Origin: Rhododendron vialii
Taxonomy: Eukaryota > Streptophyta > Magnoliopsida > Ericales > Ericaceae
Reading direction: 5' to 3'
Length of the DNA: 64,000 nucleotides
Assembly (NCBI RefSeq): GCF_030253575.1
Contig: NC_080560.1
Location: 31,733,501 to 31,797,500 of the forward strand
This document shows, piece after piece, positions 35,146 to 46,244 of the stretch (the stretch's first letter is position 1; the number at the start of each line of letters is the position of its first letter). Made by a program: the position numbers and the translations under genes. Under the pieces are notes generated by a model, which had not been told where the DNA came from, searched no databases, and worked only from the letters and a program-made list of their open reading frames with translations.

Positions 35146-35744
35146 GTTGGGAAAATCTCGGCAATAATAGAAATTCCAGAGAACAATTTCATTATCAATG
35201 ATAAAATTACAATACTGAATCGAATTACAAAATACAAAACAGTTGTCAAAGTATAAAGAACGAGATACAAACAGAATCTTTAGGATCGAAACCGAGTCCT
35301 GTGTGATACCACAGTCTCCTTAAGAAAGATTCGCCGCCTACCGTGGGTGTTGTAGGATCTTGGTTGGCGTCTTCCTCCTAGGGTTGGCTCGGCTAAACTG
35401 CAAGCCGTCGGAACACCACCGTCGACCGCCTTGGCGAACTCAGTACTGCCTGTCTCTCTCTCACACACAAGAACGAATTTCAGAGCTGTTGAAGTTGTGA
35501 ATTTTCTAGTGTAGAATGAAGAGAGGACTGCCCCTTTTATACTGCCCAAGAGCCTTTGAAATTAGCCAGGAATTGAATACGGGAATTGAATTCTCAGCCT
35601 TGAATAGGGGAGAATCAATACACGAAACTGCCGGAACGAATGGCAGGTGCAAATGCCAGCATTAACCTCTATTCATAGGGCATTATTCTGCCAAAACCTG
35701 CTGGAAAATTATCATTCATAAATTCTGGAAAATTTCCGCAACAT
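35146..35744 (-). mobile_element. Candidate solo LTR
   Basis: On the plus strand it runs from TGTTGGGAAAATC to TTTCCGCAACA, giving TGTTGC...CCCAACA termini on the minus strand, with a TATAAAAGG box near 35535. No matching 5-bp target duplication or internal region was found. The minus-strand frame at 35280-35549 falls inside it and is not considered a gene. Confidence 0.45.
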
Positions 35745-36072
35745 TGTTTTTGTTGGTTTTGATCAAAATTGTCCTTCTTGATAAATCTGACAAACGGCTG
35801 CCTTAAGTCATACTAGGTTTCGTTCAATGATATCGCATGGGTTCCACGATTTGGAGTAACCAAAATTACTTATGAATTCCAAAATCAAGAAATGAGGAGT
35901 AAATAAAGAAATCATATGTTTCGCACTTAAGAGTTATCACTTGGTTCTAACCTCAGTTCTTTTCCTTCTTTCTTTCGCTTCTCTCAAGCTGTCGAAATAT
36001 TAAGTCTTGGCTTGGAGACTTTGGAGGCTTTTTGAGAGGAATTGGAAAATCCTGAAGTGCGGGCCTATAGGG

Positions 36073-36179
36073 GCTGTAGGGTGGCCGATTCGGCCATCAT
36101 TTTGACGTAGACGGCTCAGATTTAATCCCAGCTCCTATTGATCTGAGCCGTCCATTGCAGAAATAGACAACCCTACAAG
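36073..36179. mobile_element. Small MITE-like hairpin
   Basis: The ends CTGTAGGGTGGCC and ACAACCCTACAAG are inverted, and GACGGCTCAGAT pairs with ATCTGAGCCGTCC inside. Total length is about 107 bp, lying between two F-box copies. Confidence 0.65.
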
Positions 36180-36952
36180 ATGAGGAAAAAATCCAAATAT
36201 TTCCTAATTGCTCCTGACAATAATGATGTTGTGTTTAAAGTAATGGTAAATTGAGAATATTCATAATGGTTCTAAATGTAAAAGAAGTCATAATATTTCC
36301 TCGAAGTACAAGAAAATTTCATTTATATGTGAGAAACCTCATTTGATATTACCATTATACTATGTCCTCAAACATTCAAAAAACAAAAAGTAGCATTTTG
36401 CTTGGAACCTTTGGAATATGTTCAAAAAATACAACCCTTCTAAAAAAAAGTAAAAAAAAAAGAAAAGAAAAGAAGAAGCTAAAATAATTAGGGGTGAAGG
36501 TGTTGAGAAAAATAACCTTTGCTCACAAAAAAAATGAAAAGTTAAGGTTGGTTCCTTTTCTTTTTTGAGGTTTCAAACAGGAGGAAGAAAGAAAATAATT
36601 GTTTACCATTTCTTTTCCATCTTAATGTCTCAAACACAGGCTACACAAGTACACAGCATAAGAAGAGGCCATACACCCTATTGTACCCAAAATTTTGGCG
36701 TACTCAGTTACCAAGAGATTTTTTCAACTGCCGGATCAGAATATCAAAATACAATCATGTGGCTGAAAATCACTTGGTACATGGGTACACCAAAATATTG
36801 GTACGGTCCGTACGGAGCATCTGGAGTCATAAGAAGAAGGTGGGGTAGTGAGAAAAAAGGAGGTGCAAGTAGAGTATCCTGTTCTTAAGGCACAAACCCA
36901 CACCTTGTCTCTCCTGTTACAACGCTGGGAAAAAAACACTCTCTTGCTAGGA

Positions 36953-38041
36953 ATGGAAGAGGAGTTGCCCAATCTTCCCGATGGGATCATCTTCGACATA
37001 CTCTCAAGACTACCCGTCAAGCCTCAAGCCTCTGTGTCGTTTTAAGTTGGTTTCCAAGCCATGGCTTGCTCTAATCACCAAGCCCCACTTAATCAAATCT
37101 CACCTCACTCAATCCATGAAAAACAACACAAACCAGAAGCTAATCATCGCCTCACCCACTTCTCACTCAGTCTATCCGTTGATTACCAACCACCCAACCA
37201 CACCATTGCTGACCTCGAAGTGCCCTGTACGTCTAAGGTTGAGATTATGGGTTCATGCAATGGAGTTATACTCTTAGGAACTGGAGATGAATTATGTTTG
37301 TGGAACCCATCAATCAGAATGTGCAGAAAATTTTCACAACCCGAGTACCCACGTGGGGAGTTTAGGGTGTATGGGCTTGGTTACGACTCTGTTAGTGATG
37401 ATTTTAAGGTGGTTAGGATTCACATGCCTGAAAGTAATGACCCTTGTGATGTTCATTTGTTCACTTCTAAACTTAGTTCATGGAAGCAGATTGGAGACAT
37501 TGATTACAGCCTTTATCAAGAAGGGAATGGGGCTGTAGTGAATGGGATGCCCCATTGGCTCTGGATGCGCAGCACCGATGGAAGTTTGTCGGTTTCGAGT
37601 AAGGTGATTCTTGCTGTTGATACTACTGAGGAGAAATTCAAAGAGGTGCCGCAGCCTAATTGTGAAGGTTGGGATAAACGTATTGACTTGGGGTTTTTGA
37701 GCGAATGGTTGTGTGTGGTTCAGTATCATCAGGATGGTACTGATGTTGTTTGGGTCATGAAGGAATACAGCGTCAAGGAATCTTGGACCAAGTTGTTTGT
37801 CGTGCCGAATGGCCTTTGCAGATTCTTCATGCCTCTGTGTCATGCAAAGGATGGAGGGGTTGTTATGGTGTTGGAAGCAGAGGAGTTAGGCACCTACAAC
37901 CCAAAAGAAAATAGCTACGTGTGCATTGGGATCCCTTCGGATTGCGTGGGCGGTTTGATGGCTTCATATGTTGAGAGTCTTCTTTCACCTCATGGTGGCA
38001 ATAGCGCTAAAAGGCGATGGATATGGAAGAGAACGAGGTAA
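36953..38041 (+). pseudogene. FBA-type F-box gene copy 8 (7-bp duplication in the F-box)
   Basis: ATG at 36953 (MEEELPNLPDGIIFDILSRL). A tandem duplication of AAGCCTC near 37018-37031 shifts the frame in the middle of the F-box and brings a stop at about 37043. A 1-bp loss near 37178 (CCGTTGATTACC for CCGNTTGATTACC-like sister sequence) returns the frame, so the FBA region from VDYQPPN to the TAA at 38039-38041 is open for about 285 residues. The rest keeps the family motifs (LCLWNPSIRMCRK, VHLFTSKLSSWK, EEKFKEVP, WVMKEYSVKESWTKLF). Between the two lesions about 50 codons are out of frame. Confidence 0.85.
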
Positions 38042-39280
38042 TTCCAATAATTCCATTCGTTTCCAACATACTTTCTCTTTGCATATCTAGTTCGAAAAGA
38101 TATATGCTATTCTCTTGAATATGTACGTTGGCAAAACTATCTTTTAGAATGATAGCTATCAAGAATCATGGCGTGCATTACTCTGTAGTCTATAGAGGAA
38201 GAAGATTGAAGATTACCCTACCTAACTTAACCAGCTAATACAAATGGACATAGCTGATTTTTAAACCCCTAAGAAACCAAACAACTTAATGCAACAATTC
38301 TTTTTCGGCCTTATGATTCGATTGCACAAAACCGGGGATTTAGTATTCTGCTAAGCATGTAACTGTGAGAGGAGTCAAGCTACTTGGTCCTGAGCTGTGT
38401 TTGGCTCGTTGAAAGCTCGTGTGAGATTGACTTGAAAAATAAACAAGCCAAGCTCGAGCTTAAATAACCTACCATTTTAAAGTGAATATACATGTGCGGC
38501 CGAATGAAGTTTTGGCAGATAACCTATTATCTGGATCGGTGATTACTACAGGATGCACTTTTCTACTTATCCGATCTGTTTCTGTTAATGAGTGTTGCAA
38601 GTGAACCATTGTCTGAGTTTTGTTTTGCAAATTCCAAATAGACCAAATGAAACGAGTATGGTACTCAACTGTACCACCCAACCCCCCCCCCCCCCCCCCC
38701 CCCCCCCAACATTACTGTTCTGCTTATTTATTCATGGATGGAGCTTGGAAAGCCGGTTATCATTGGTGCTGGGTGGTTTCTCACTAGTAGTGGATGGATT
38801 CCTTGTTGGCCGCACATGGACTTCATGTTGTAGCTCCAGTCCTACGCGAATGGAAAATGTTGGCAATGTACTTGGCTCTCTAATGGGCTTCTTTCCCAAT
38901 TAACTATAGTGTTTCTAACTCTATCCTAACCATCTTAATGTTGTATTGCAGATAAAGTTTCGTCGTGAACCTTTTGCTGGAGATTTTACAGTTGACTTTT
39001 TGCAGGGTCTAGAAGATTTTTCGTAATGTACCGCGATCAGCTCATTGTCTAGCTATAAGTGAGCCTTGGCTTCCTATGTTCTTTGCTCAGTTAAAGGAGT
39101 CAGACAGCCTTTTGATGGTAGCCCGAGAGCAGCTGTTGCAAACTTGCACACACTGCACATAGTCCTTTAGACCGCGGCTAACGTAACTTTTATGTTGGGG
39201 GTTGTTATTGGTTCTCTTAAAAAAACTAATTATGTATTGGTGTATTAAAATATGTTCTCTCCAAAATTACAGCAATATGT
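38042..39280. other. Non-coding spacer with a long poly-C run
   Basis: AT-rich sequence without a recognised gene. A run of 26 C lies at 38682-38707. Confidence 0.5.
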
Positions 39281-39487
39281 GTTTGTTCATAGTAAAAAAA
39301 AAGGGGGCAAATCTAATGCATGAGGCTTTTGCCATTGCGGAGTCTGGGGAAGGGTTGATGTACGCAGCCTTACCCCTGAGGGCAGAGAGGCGGTTTCCGG
39401 CTTTCTGCGACTCGAAGCCGTGATCTTCAGGTCAAAATAGAACAACTTTATCGTTGTGTCAGGCTCGCCCTTCTGTTTGTTCACAGT
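39281..39487 (-). mobile_element. Au-like SINE with target duplication
   Basis: A tRNA-derived SINE reading on the minus strand. The pol III A-box-like region (AACGATAAAGTTGTTC) and B-box-like region (GGCTTCGAGTCGC) are visible, followed by GTAAGGCTGCGTACATCAAC and a body ending CATTAGATTTGCC. It ends in a T-stretch (A-run on the plus strand at 39294-39302) rather than poly(A), as Au SINEs do. The flanks GTTTGTTCATAGT (39281-39293) and GTTTGTTCACAGT (39475-39487) form a 13-bp duplication with one mismatch. The family name is from memory of Au SINE consensus features. Confidence 0.8.
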
Positions 39488-39515
39488 GTTTAGTTGCAAA
39501 AAAAAGGGGGGGATC

Positions 39516-39760
39516 TGAAGAAATTCTGAAAACCCTAGTCAGATATCAAGAGAAGAGAGAGAGAGAGAAGAGTAGAGAGAGAAATGAAATGTTATTTCTG
39601 AAATCTGTTTTTCTCAACTGATTACAATGCTGGTCCACGACCACTTTTATATCAAGACAATACATCACAAAGCCAGCTCAGCATTTACTAAACAAAATGA
39701 ATAACAAACTTAACAAACTAACCACTTAACTAAATAGCCCACTAATGACCTTTCTGTACA
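39516..39760 (-). repeat. 3' LTR of copia element 2
   Basis: 245 bp, TGAAG...TGTACA on the plus strand. It contains a short AACAAACTT-type duplication absent from the 5' LTR. Confidence 0.92.
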
Positions 39761-39774
39761 GCCCCCTGCAAACT

Positions 39775-42700
39775 CATGGGTGTGTCAACAACCATGAGTT
39801 TGTCTTTTAGAAAAAGAAAACGAGCTACAGACAAAGGTTTAGTAAAGATGTCAGCAACTTGATCCATGGAACCAACATGATGAACCACAATCTGTTTGGA
39901 CAAAACCTTCTCTCTGATAAAATGATAGTCAATCTCGACATGCTTTGTGCGGGCATGGAAAACAGGATTAGAAGCTAAAGCTATTGCGGAAAGATTGTCA
40001 CACTAGATAGTGGAGGGCAAAGTAGAAGAAACAGAAAGTTCCAAAAGCAGCTGTTGAACCCAGGTTACAACCGCAGCTGTCTGAGCTAAAGATCGATACT
40101 CAGCTTCGGTAGAGGATCTAGCCACGGTATGTTGTTTCTTGGCACACCAAGAGACCAAGTTGGAACCAAGAAACAAACAAAAACCAGATGTTGATCTCCT
40201 GTCTAGAGGATTCCCTGCCCAATCAGCATCTGAGTATGCAGTTAATTGCAATGAACTGGGGGTAAAAATCAGACCTTGATGTAGAGTACCACGTATGTAC
40301 CTGAGAATACGTTTAACAGCCACAAAATGGCTATGTTTTGGATTATGCATATGCTGACAAGCAAGGTTTACGGAAGAAGCAATTTCTGGTTTGGTAAGAG
40401 TGAGATATTGAAGTGAACCCACCACTGTTCTGAACCAATGTGGATCAGAAAATTCAGGATCAGGATCAAAAAGGGCAGGCTTAGAAGAGATAGGAGATGG
40501 ACTGGGTTTGCACTCAAGCATCCCTGCTTTGATCAGAAGATCATGGGCATACTTGGTTTGTGAAAGAATAATGGAGGATCCATGGTATAAGACTTCAATA
40601 CCAAGAAAGTAACTCAGACAACCAAGGTCTTTCATCACAAATTTTGAACTCAGCACAGAAATTAACTCAGAAATATAGGCAGTATTTCCCCCAGTAATCA
40701 AAATATCATCCACATACACTAATACCAAAGTAATGTCAGAATCTGATTTCTTAATAAACAGAGAAGAATCAGCTTTGCTTTGGATGAAACCTTGTTGGAG
40801 AAGAAAGCCAGAGAAAACTGCAAACCAAGCCCTAGGAGCTTTTTTTAATCCATAAAGAGCCTTGGTTAATTTGCATACAAAGTTGGGATGAGCAGGATCC
40901 TTATAACCAATAGGTTGTTTCATGAAAACTTCTTCATCAATAACACCATGCAGAAAAGCATTGGACACATCCAATTGCTTAATTGGCCATGCATTATGAA
41001 CAGAAAGACTCAGCACTACCCTTACAGTGGGTTGTTTGATCACAGGACTAAATGTCTCGGTAAAATCAAGACCTTCAGTTTGTTGATTACCATTAGCAAC
41101 CAAACGAGCCTTGTATCTTGCCACACTACCATCAGAATGACGTTTGATTTTGTATATCCAATGGCAACCTATTATGTTGGCCCCTAAAGGAGGAGGGACT
41201 AAAGTCCAGGTACCTTGTTTGACCAAAGCTTGATATTCCTCATGCATGGCTTGTTGCCACACAGGATGTTTGACTGCCTCAGAAAAATGATTAGGTTCTT
41301 TTGTTGGCCAAGGAAGATCAGTTCCAATAGTATTCAGATTAAAGGAAATTTTAGTTTTAACAATACCATGTTTAGACCTTGTAGTCATGGGATGAAGATT
41401 AGTACTTGTAGGGACTAACTGAGTAGAATTGTCTGAAGCAGAAGGAACAGGAGAGGAAGGAACAAAAGGTACATGTGAAAAGGACTCATTGGGTAGATGA
41501 AGAGAACTAGAAGAAGAAGGTGGCACAGAAGAATCTGAAAAAGATGGTGACTGATTAGGAGTACATAAAGGATTTAACCTAGACAAAGAAGAGGAAGAAG
41601 TAAAAGGAGCAGAAGTTAGAGTAGTATTATCTGAAACAGAAGAAGTAGGACATGGAACTTGAATAAGAATGTCCTCAAATGTGGTCAAAGGAACATTAAA
41701 AGAGACAGTTGAGGTAGAAGAAGAATTAACATCAGTGTGAACAAGTTCAGGATAAGGAAATTCTGTTTCTACAAATTTAACATGTCTAGAAACATAGACC
41801 TTATTTGCCTTTGGGTCATAACACTTGTAACCCTTAGTATGAAGGCAATAACCTAGAAAAATACAAGGAGTAGATTTAGGAGAAAGTTTATTGGAAACAT
41901 AAGGTTTTAACCAAGGAAAGCAACAACATCCAAAAGGTTTGAGAAACATATAATCTGGAGGATTATGAAACAATATAGTATATGGAACTTGAAACTGAAG
42001 ACTACTATGGGGCATCCTATTAACAAGATACATTGCTGTAGTTAGAGCCTCAAGCCAAAATGAAGTAGGTAAATGGGACTGCAAAAGAAGAGTTATTGTG
42101 GTCTCTATTAGATGTCTATGCTTTCTTTCAGCAAGACCATTCTATTCTGGAGTATGAGGACAGGAAGTTTGATGAATTATGCCACTAGTGAGAAAAAGAT
42201 GTAAAAGAAAGTGATTTATGAACTCACTCCCATTATCACTCCTAAAAGTTTGAACAGTTGTATGAAATTGAGTTGAAACATAAGCTTGAAATTGAGCAAT
42301 GACTTGTTTAACCTCAGATTTATAGTGAAGAGGAAATAACCAAGTAAATCTAGTGAAATCATCAACAAGCAACAGATAAAATCTGAAACCCTTATGGGAA
42401 GGAATGGGATATGCAATGACTTGTTTAACCTCAGAGTTATAGTGAAGAGGAAATAACCAAGTAAATCTAGTGAAATCATCAACAAGCAACAGATAAAATC
42501 TGAAACCCTTATGGGAAGGAATGGGAGATGGTCCCCATACATCCATGTGAATCAATTGAAAAGGTGAGCTAGTAGTAGAAATAGAAACAAGAAATTGAAG
42601 TTTATGACTTTTAGCCATATTACAACATCTGCAGTTTACCAAATGAGGTTTAGAAATAGGTAAACTATGTTGCTTTATTAAGGCTTGAAACATAGAAAGA

Positions 42701-44595
42701 CTAGGGTGACCAAGCTTCTGGTGCCAAAGCATAGCAGAAGGAGAAGGGGTGCTTACAAAAGCTGTTGAAGAGGGACCAGAAGAATGCTCAGAGAAGGTCA
42801 GAAGAGGATATAGATCCTTGTGACAGGGTCCCTTGTACAGAGTTTGGTGAGAAATCTTGTCCTGAATTTCAAGACCAGAAGAATCAAAGATTAGTGAGCA
42901 ATGATTGTCCCTAGCAAATTGATAGACAGAAATTAAGTTGTGAGTAATATGAGGTGAATGAAGCACATGAGACAAATGAAGAGGACCTGAAGGTGTTGGA
43001 AGCAGTCCTTTGCCAGTGTGTAAAACCTGAAGCTGTGAGCCATTACCCACCATAATGCCTTCCTGAGGATTGGCAGGTTGAGGAAGAGTCAAGTTCTGAA
43101 GGTTGTTAGTAATGTGATTGGTAGCCCCACTGTCAAAGTACCAGGGGTTACCACCAGAAGTAGAGGAACCAGCAACTGAAGCATGAGAGAAAGGAGAAGC
43201 AGCACCAAAAAACTGATTTCCATTAAAATGTTGGCCTGTGTGGTATCCAGAAAAAGGTGGCAAACTAGAAACAGAACATGTCTCAGTAAATCCAGCAAAT
43301 GATTGTGATGGAGCAACAGATGGAGAAGAAGATGTAGCATGATGTCCATGTTGCCGTTGGATTTGCATAGGAGGAGGTTGGAACATAGGAATTCCATTGG
43401 GATAATTGGTCATCCATGGTGCAAAGTTATACATCCAGGAAGTTGGTGACATCCAAGAGTTTGGTGGAGCAGAAAAACCAGGTGATCTCCACTGATAAGG
43501 AAGAAAAGAAGGATACTGAGACCTGTAGTGGCAATAATTGGTAGAATGATTGGTATGGCCACAAATCTCACAAGGCATTCGTGGACCTCTTCCTCTATAA
43601 AATCCTCTCAACTGATTTGGAAAAACTGGAAAAGGCTGCTGTGACACATTCTATACTGGCAGAAAAGTAGTAGGTGGACTAAACTGTGGAGAAGGTCCAT
43701 ATGAAGAAGAGCCTACAGTGGATTGACCAGGTCCAGTTACAGAACCACTATGTTGAAGACCATACTGTAAAGGAGGGACAAATTGTGAAGTAAAACCAAG
43801 CTGTCCACCAATTGAATTCAAACTAGATGATGTCATAGAGGAACCAGGAACAGATGTGGCCTCAACAGGCAACTTTCCATGTCCTGATTGATGAGTATGA
43901 GTAGCAACAAGAACAGAACTAGTGTTTACTCCCGTATGAGAATCCTGAAGAAGTTGAACATCTTCTCCTTTGAGCATATTGACCACGTCATTAAACGTAA
44001 TATTCTGTCCACTGGTTTGTAAAGCTCGTACAGTAGTCTTCAGTCCATTGAAAACACCAGGTAAACCTCTAAGAGTATGGAAGATAAGGTCATCATCATC
44101 AACACAACTGCCTGCCGCAGCAAGTTTTTGGGCATACTCTTTGATGGTATCAACATAACACTCAATAGTAGAGGTCTTGGTGAGATTGTACAACTTATTC
44201 TTGAGATCTTGAACATTACTTTTAGACAGCGAATTGTATCTATTGGACAGAGAGTCCCATACTTCGTTTGTATGATGTAACCCTAGAATATAGGGTAAAG
44301 TCGTAGGAGAAAGAGAAGAAGTTAAACAAGAAAGTAACTGAGTATCTATGAGTGTCCACAGAGCATACGTAGAATTATGAACCATATTTCCCTCATCATT
44401 GCGAGTTTGAGAAGCCGGACACACAGCCGATCCATCAAGATACGCATAGAATCCATTAGCACGCACAATATTCTCAACTTGAATACGCCACAACAAGTAA
44501 TTTGTACTGTCGAGTTTAATTGTGACGAAATTATGAAAATTTGTCATGAGAAACATGAGTGCAAGAGGAATTGTTACCGCCTCTGTCGATGCCAT
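39775..44595 (-). pseudogene. gag-pol of copia element 2, three in-frame stops
   Basis: The ancestral frame starts at the ATG at 44593-44595 and keeps one register throughout. Gag (UBN2 type) is followed by a CCHC knuckle (CEICGHTNHSTNYC, about 43560), protease (FDSGATNH, about 43130), HHCC zinc finger (WHQKLGHP, about 42715), integrase core, reverse transcriptase with YVDD (40705-40716), and RNase H (SDADWAG, HTVARSSTEAEYRSL). Stops lie at 43651-43653, 42142-42144 (CAG to TAG in the integrase) and 40003-40005 (TGG to TAG near the RNase H end). A 117-bp tandem duplication further damages the integrase. The 693-residue frame 40003-42084 (late integrase to RNase H) is otherwise intact. Confidence 0.92.
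42296..42529 (-). repeat. 117-bp in-frame tandem duplication in integrase
   Basis: Two copies, starting at 42296 and 42413 with GCAATGACTTGTTTAACCTC, encode the segment from PIPSHKGF to SEVKQVIA twice in a row. The copies differ by only a few bases. 117 is a multiple of three, so the frame is kept, but 39 residues are added in the catalytic core. Confidence 0.93.
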
Positions 44596-44719
44596 TACGA
44601 GCCATTGAAAGAACATGAAGATCTTGAAGACGACAGTCTGAATTTGACAAAGGAAATCACTGGAATCACCAGAATCTTAGGATCGAAGATCGACTTTCGT
44701 TAGAAAAGCTTTGATACCA

Positions 44720-44953
44720 TGAAGAAATTCTGAAAACCCTAGTCAGATATCAAGAGAAGAGAGAGAGAGAAGAGTAGAAAGAGAAGTGAAATGTTATTTC
44801 TGAAATCTGTTTTTCTCAACTGATTTCAACGCTGGTCCACGACCACTTTTATATCAAGACAATACATCACAAAGCCAGCTCAGCATTTACTAAACAAAAT
44901 GAATAACAAACTAACCACTTAACTAAACAGCCCACTAATGACCTTTCTGTACA
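44720..44953 (-). repeat. 5' LTR of copia element 2
   Basis: 234 bp, the promoter-bearing LTR by position, followed on the minus strand by the primer-binding site. Confidence 0.92.
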
Positions 44954-44958
44954 GGATC

Positions 44959-46244
44959 AACTGATAGGTATGTTTGTCTTGGGAGAGCGTTTGGCTATTT
45001 TTCTGTCAGAAACTAAATTTGATATATGCATCTCAGAAAGGACTTGTAACTATCCCTCTCAAATAAACTATTAAAGCCAACATTATATGTCGAAGGTTTT
45101 TTTTTTACTTCGGAATATATATGTCGAAGGTTCTAACATCTTAAGAAAGGGGAATTTTTGTAAAACGCCTTCGTTTTGATACACGGACCACTTGATCCCA
45201 TGTAAATTATAAATCGATCCTAACTTTTAAACCTATCATACGTGATGCCTTTTAACTTGAACTTGGGGTATAGTTTCACGGGATAACGTTTCTTAAATTC
45301 TCGATTTTTTTGGTTATATAAGTCGTCGCTACTTTAGAAGTGAATTTTTTTCAGAACTATACTTCGTGTATAGTATCAAAAGTTAAGCTTGTCTATGGTC
45401 CTCCCTCATACCATTATATAAGTAACTCTGTTAATTCACAATTACATAAATGACTATTCATTGTTGTGTAAAAGTGGTCACATCGAGTAAACATATCAAA
45501 TTGAATTATGGGACATGCCATGGCGTGTCCCCTTACGTGTCCCCGCGGTGTCCCCGTGTCCGACACTCCGATACCTCGACCTCTAGAGGTGTCGGTGCTT
45601 CATAGAGCATCAATATAAATAAACAAGCACCATATATACATCATACACACATTAGATTGCACCTTTAACCAAGAATATTTGATGTACTACACATTTAACC
45701 CCAAAAAAATTAAAAACCCTTCTGTGTCCCCCAAAATAAATAAATTTAATTTAATGGACACCTACATTCTGCCATGTCCCTACTTTTTTTACCATGTCCC
45801 CATGTTGTATCTTCAGCGTTACATTCTCATATCATTCTTCTTCTTGTAGCTAGAGGTTACATATTGATTCCTACGTTTTCGGTAGTGCTTTTTTTTTTTT
45901 GCTTTTTTTTTCTGTTTTATCTCAAAATTGGAATACTTTTATAACACAGTTAACACTATATCTGTCTGCCAAGAACCATGTTTGATTTCGAACTTCTAGT
46001 TCCAGAGAATAGGCAACTGTATCTTTGCACTTGATTTTCAACATGCAGTCTAACAAGTTTGTTGATGCCTACGCGCTAACTAGTTGAACTACGTGTTCCT
46101 TGTTCAATTGGTGGTTTTGGTTGGCAAGTTGTATGATCTATCACCTTGAAGTCTAGTATGGAGATTCTTCTAAAAAGGCAATGCAAAATCAGATGAATTT
46201 CCAGTTACAAAATGCAAGCGATGTGGATTCTACGAGGAAGAATT
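44959..46244. other. Non-coding spacer
   Basis: AT-rich sequence. A patch at 45525-45800 repeats GTGTCC/TGTCCC motifs (GTGTCCCCGTGTCCGACACTCCGATACC), resembling a patch in intron 1 of the first gene near 5250. It may be an old dispersed repeat. No gene was seen. Confidence 0.4.

Larger units (their letters stand above)
39516..44953 (-). mobile_element. Full-length Ty1/copia retrotransposon 2 (defective)
   Basis: A 5,438-bp element flanked by a 5-bp target duplication GGATC (39511-39515 and 44954-44958). LTRs are 245 and 234 bp and differ by about five substitutions plus two small indels. The primer-binding site is TGGTATCAAAGC (44708-44719) and the polypurine tract TTTGCAGGGGGC borders the 3' LTR. 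It is clearly related to copia element 1 in coding sequence but differs in LTR ends, so it is a sister family. It looks younger by LTR similarity and number of lesions. Confidence 0.93.

Noticed and set aside
35280-35549. 89-residue minus-strand frame
   Set aside because: Lies within a probable LTR, downstream of its TATA box; no domain.
10004-38041. The F-box array as a self-incompatibility (S) locus
   Set aside because: Clustered FBA F-box genes recall SLF genes, but no S-RNase (T2 family) is visible, copies are mostly dead, and the motifs fit CPR1-like F-box proteins equally well.
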